A DNA stretch of 14,318 bases from Cardiobacteriales bacterium (GTDB lineage Bacteria > Pseudomonadota > Gammaproteobacteria > Cardiobacteriales > Wohlfahrtiimonadaceae): the NCBI GenBank assembly GCA_030150565.1, contig JASLFR010000017.1:1-14318 (forward strand), given 5' to 3'. A program made the position numbers and the translations under genes. Positions 14,237 through 14,318 of the stretch are shown here, in pieces. How positions within the stretch are numbered: position 1 is the stretch's first letter; each line of letters begins with the position of its first letter. The notes under the pieces are model-generated. The model had not been told where the DNA came from and did no database searches. It was given only the letters and a program-made list of their open reading frames with translations.

Positions 14237-14318
14237 TTGCTGAGTAGAGAGCAACTGGATGAAGCATTCGCCAGCTGGCAAAAACATCAGAAAACAGCGT
14301 TCTATTTTACCGTTGATT
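14237..14318 (+). CDS. Start of an unidentified protein, cut by the window end
   Basis: From TTG 14237 the frame reads LLSREQLDEAFASWQKHQ and then KTAFYFTVD, open to the last base. The residue mix looks like real protein: an amphipathic helix followed by a short hydrophobic strand. An AGAGAAGAG stretch lies about five bases before the TTG. The frame is also open further upstream without an ATG, so the true start is uncertain. GC content rises again here compared with the AT-rich region before it. I do not recognise the family. The minus strand is also open over this interval but gives a less protein-like sequence. Confidence 0.35.
   Translation, partial: MLSREQLDEAFASWQKHQKTAFYFTVD

Overview
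The window looks like a chromosomal segment of a gammaproteobacterium of moderate GC content. GlnS, DnaG, FolD, RapZ, UbiC, DusA and a YdgA-like (DUF945) pair all read as gammaproteobacterial versions. I cannot name the genus from sequence alone. Most of the window (1 to about 13,435) is ordinary core genome: housekeeping genes, tight spacing and clear rho-independent terminators.

Layout. On the plus strand, the 3' end of a probable recC (1-546) is followed by rapZ (RNase adapter) and folD (one-carbon metabolism), ending in a hairpin terminator. ubiC (chorismate lyase) lies convergent to folD and divergent from glnS. The ubiC-glnS gap carries two back-to-back extended -10 promoters and a stem-loop at the predicted 5' end of the glnS mRNA. 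glnS is followed closely by two overlapping permease genes of a HisQ/HisM-type polar amino acid ABC importer. No ATPase or binding-protein gene is visible beside them. A bidirectional terminator separates them from a minus-strand block: yqeY and dnaG with their own promoter, then (further upstream on that strand) dusA and two tandem secreted DUF945 proteins.

From 13,159 to 13,434 there is a compact tRNA transcription unit: a promoter with consensus hexamers, two tandem tRNA-Met(CAU) genes that differ only by two compensatory base-pair changes, and a strong terminator.

The last ~880 bases (13,435-14,318) differ sharply. They are AT-rich, essentially non-coding and dense in repeats. A TTGTCCCC pair spaced 12 bp sits just after the tRNA terminator. 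A ~30-bp inverted repeat (26/30 matching) bounds a ~286-bp module that holds several TTGTAAC motifs, two of them in 13-bp direct repeats spaced exactly 32 bp. Several palindromes follow, including a perfect 13-bp stem, and then the start of an unidentified reading frame runs off the window. This is the part most likely to hold something undescribed: a MITE-like element, the end or attachment region of an integrated element, or a multi-site protein-binding/replication region. Nothing visible in the window proves which.
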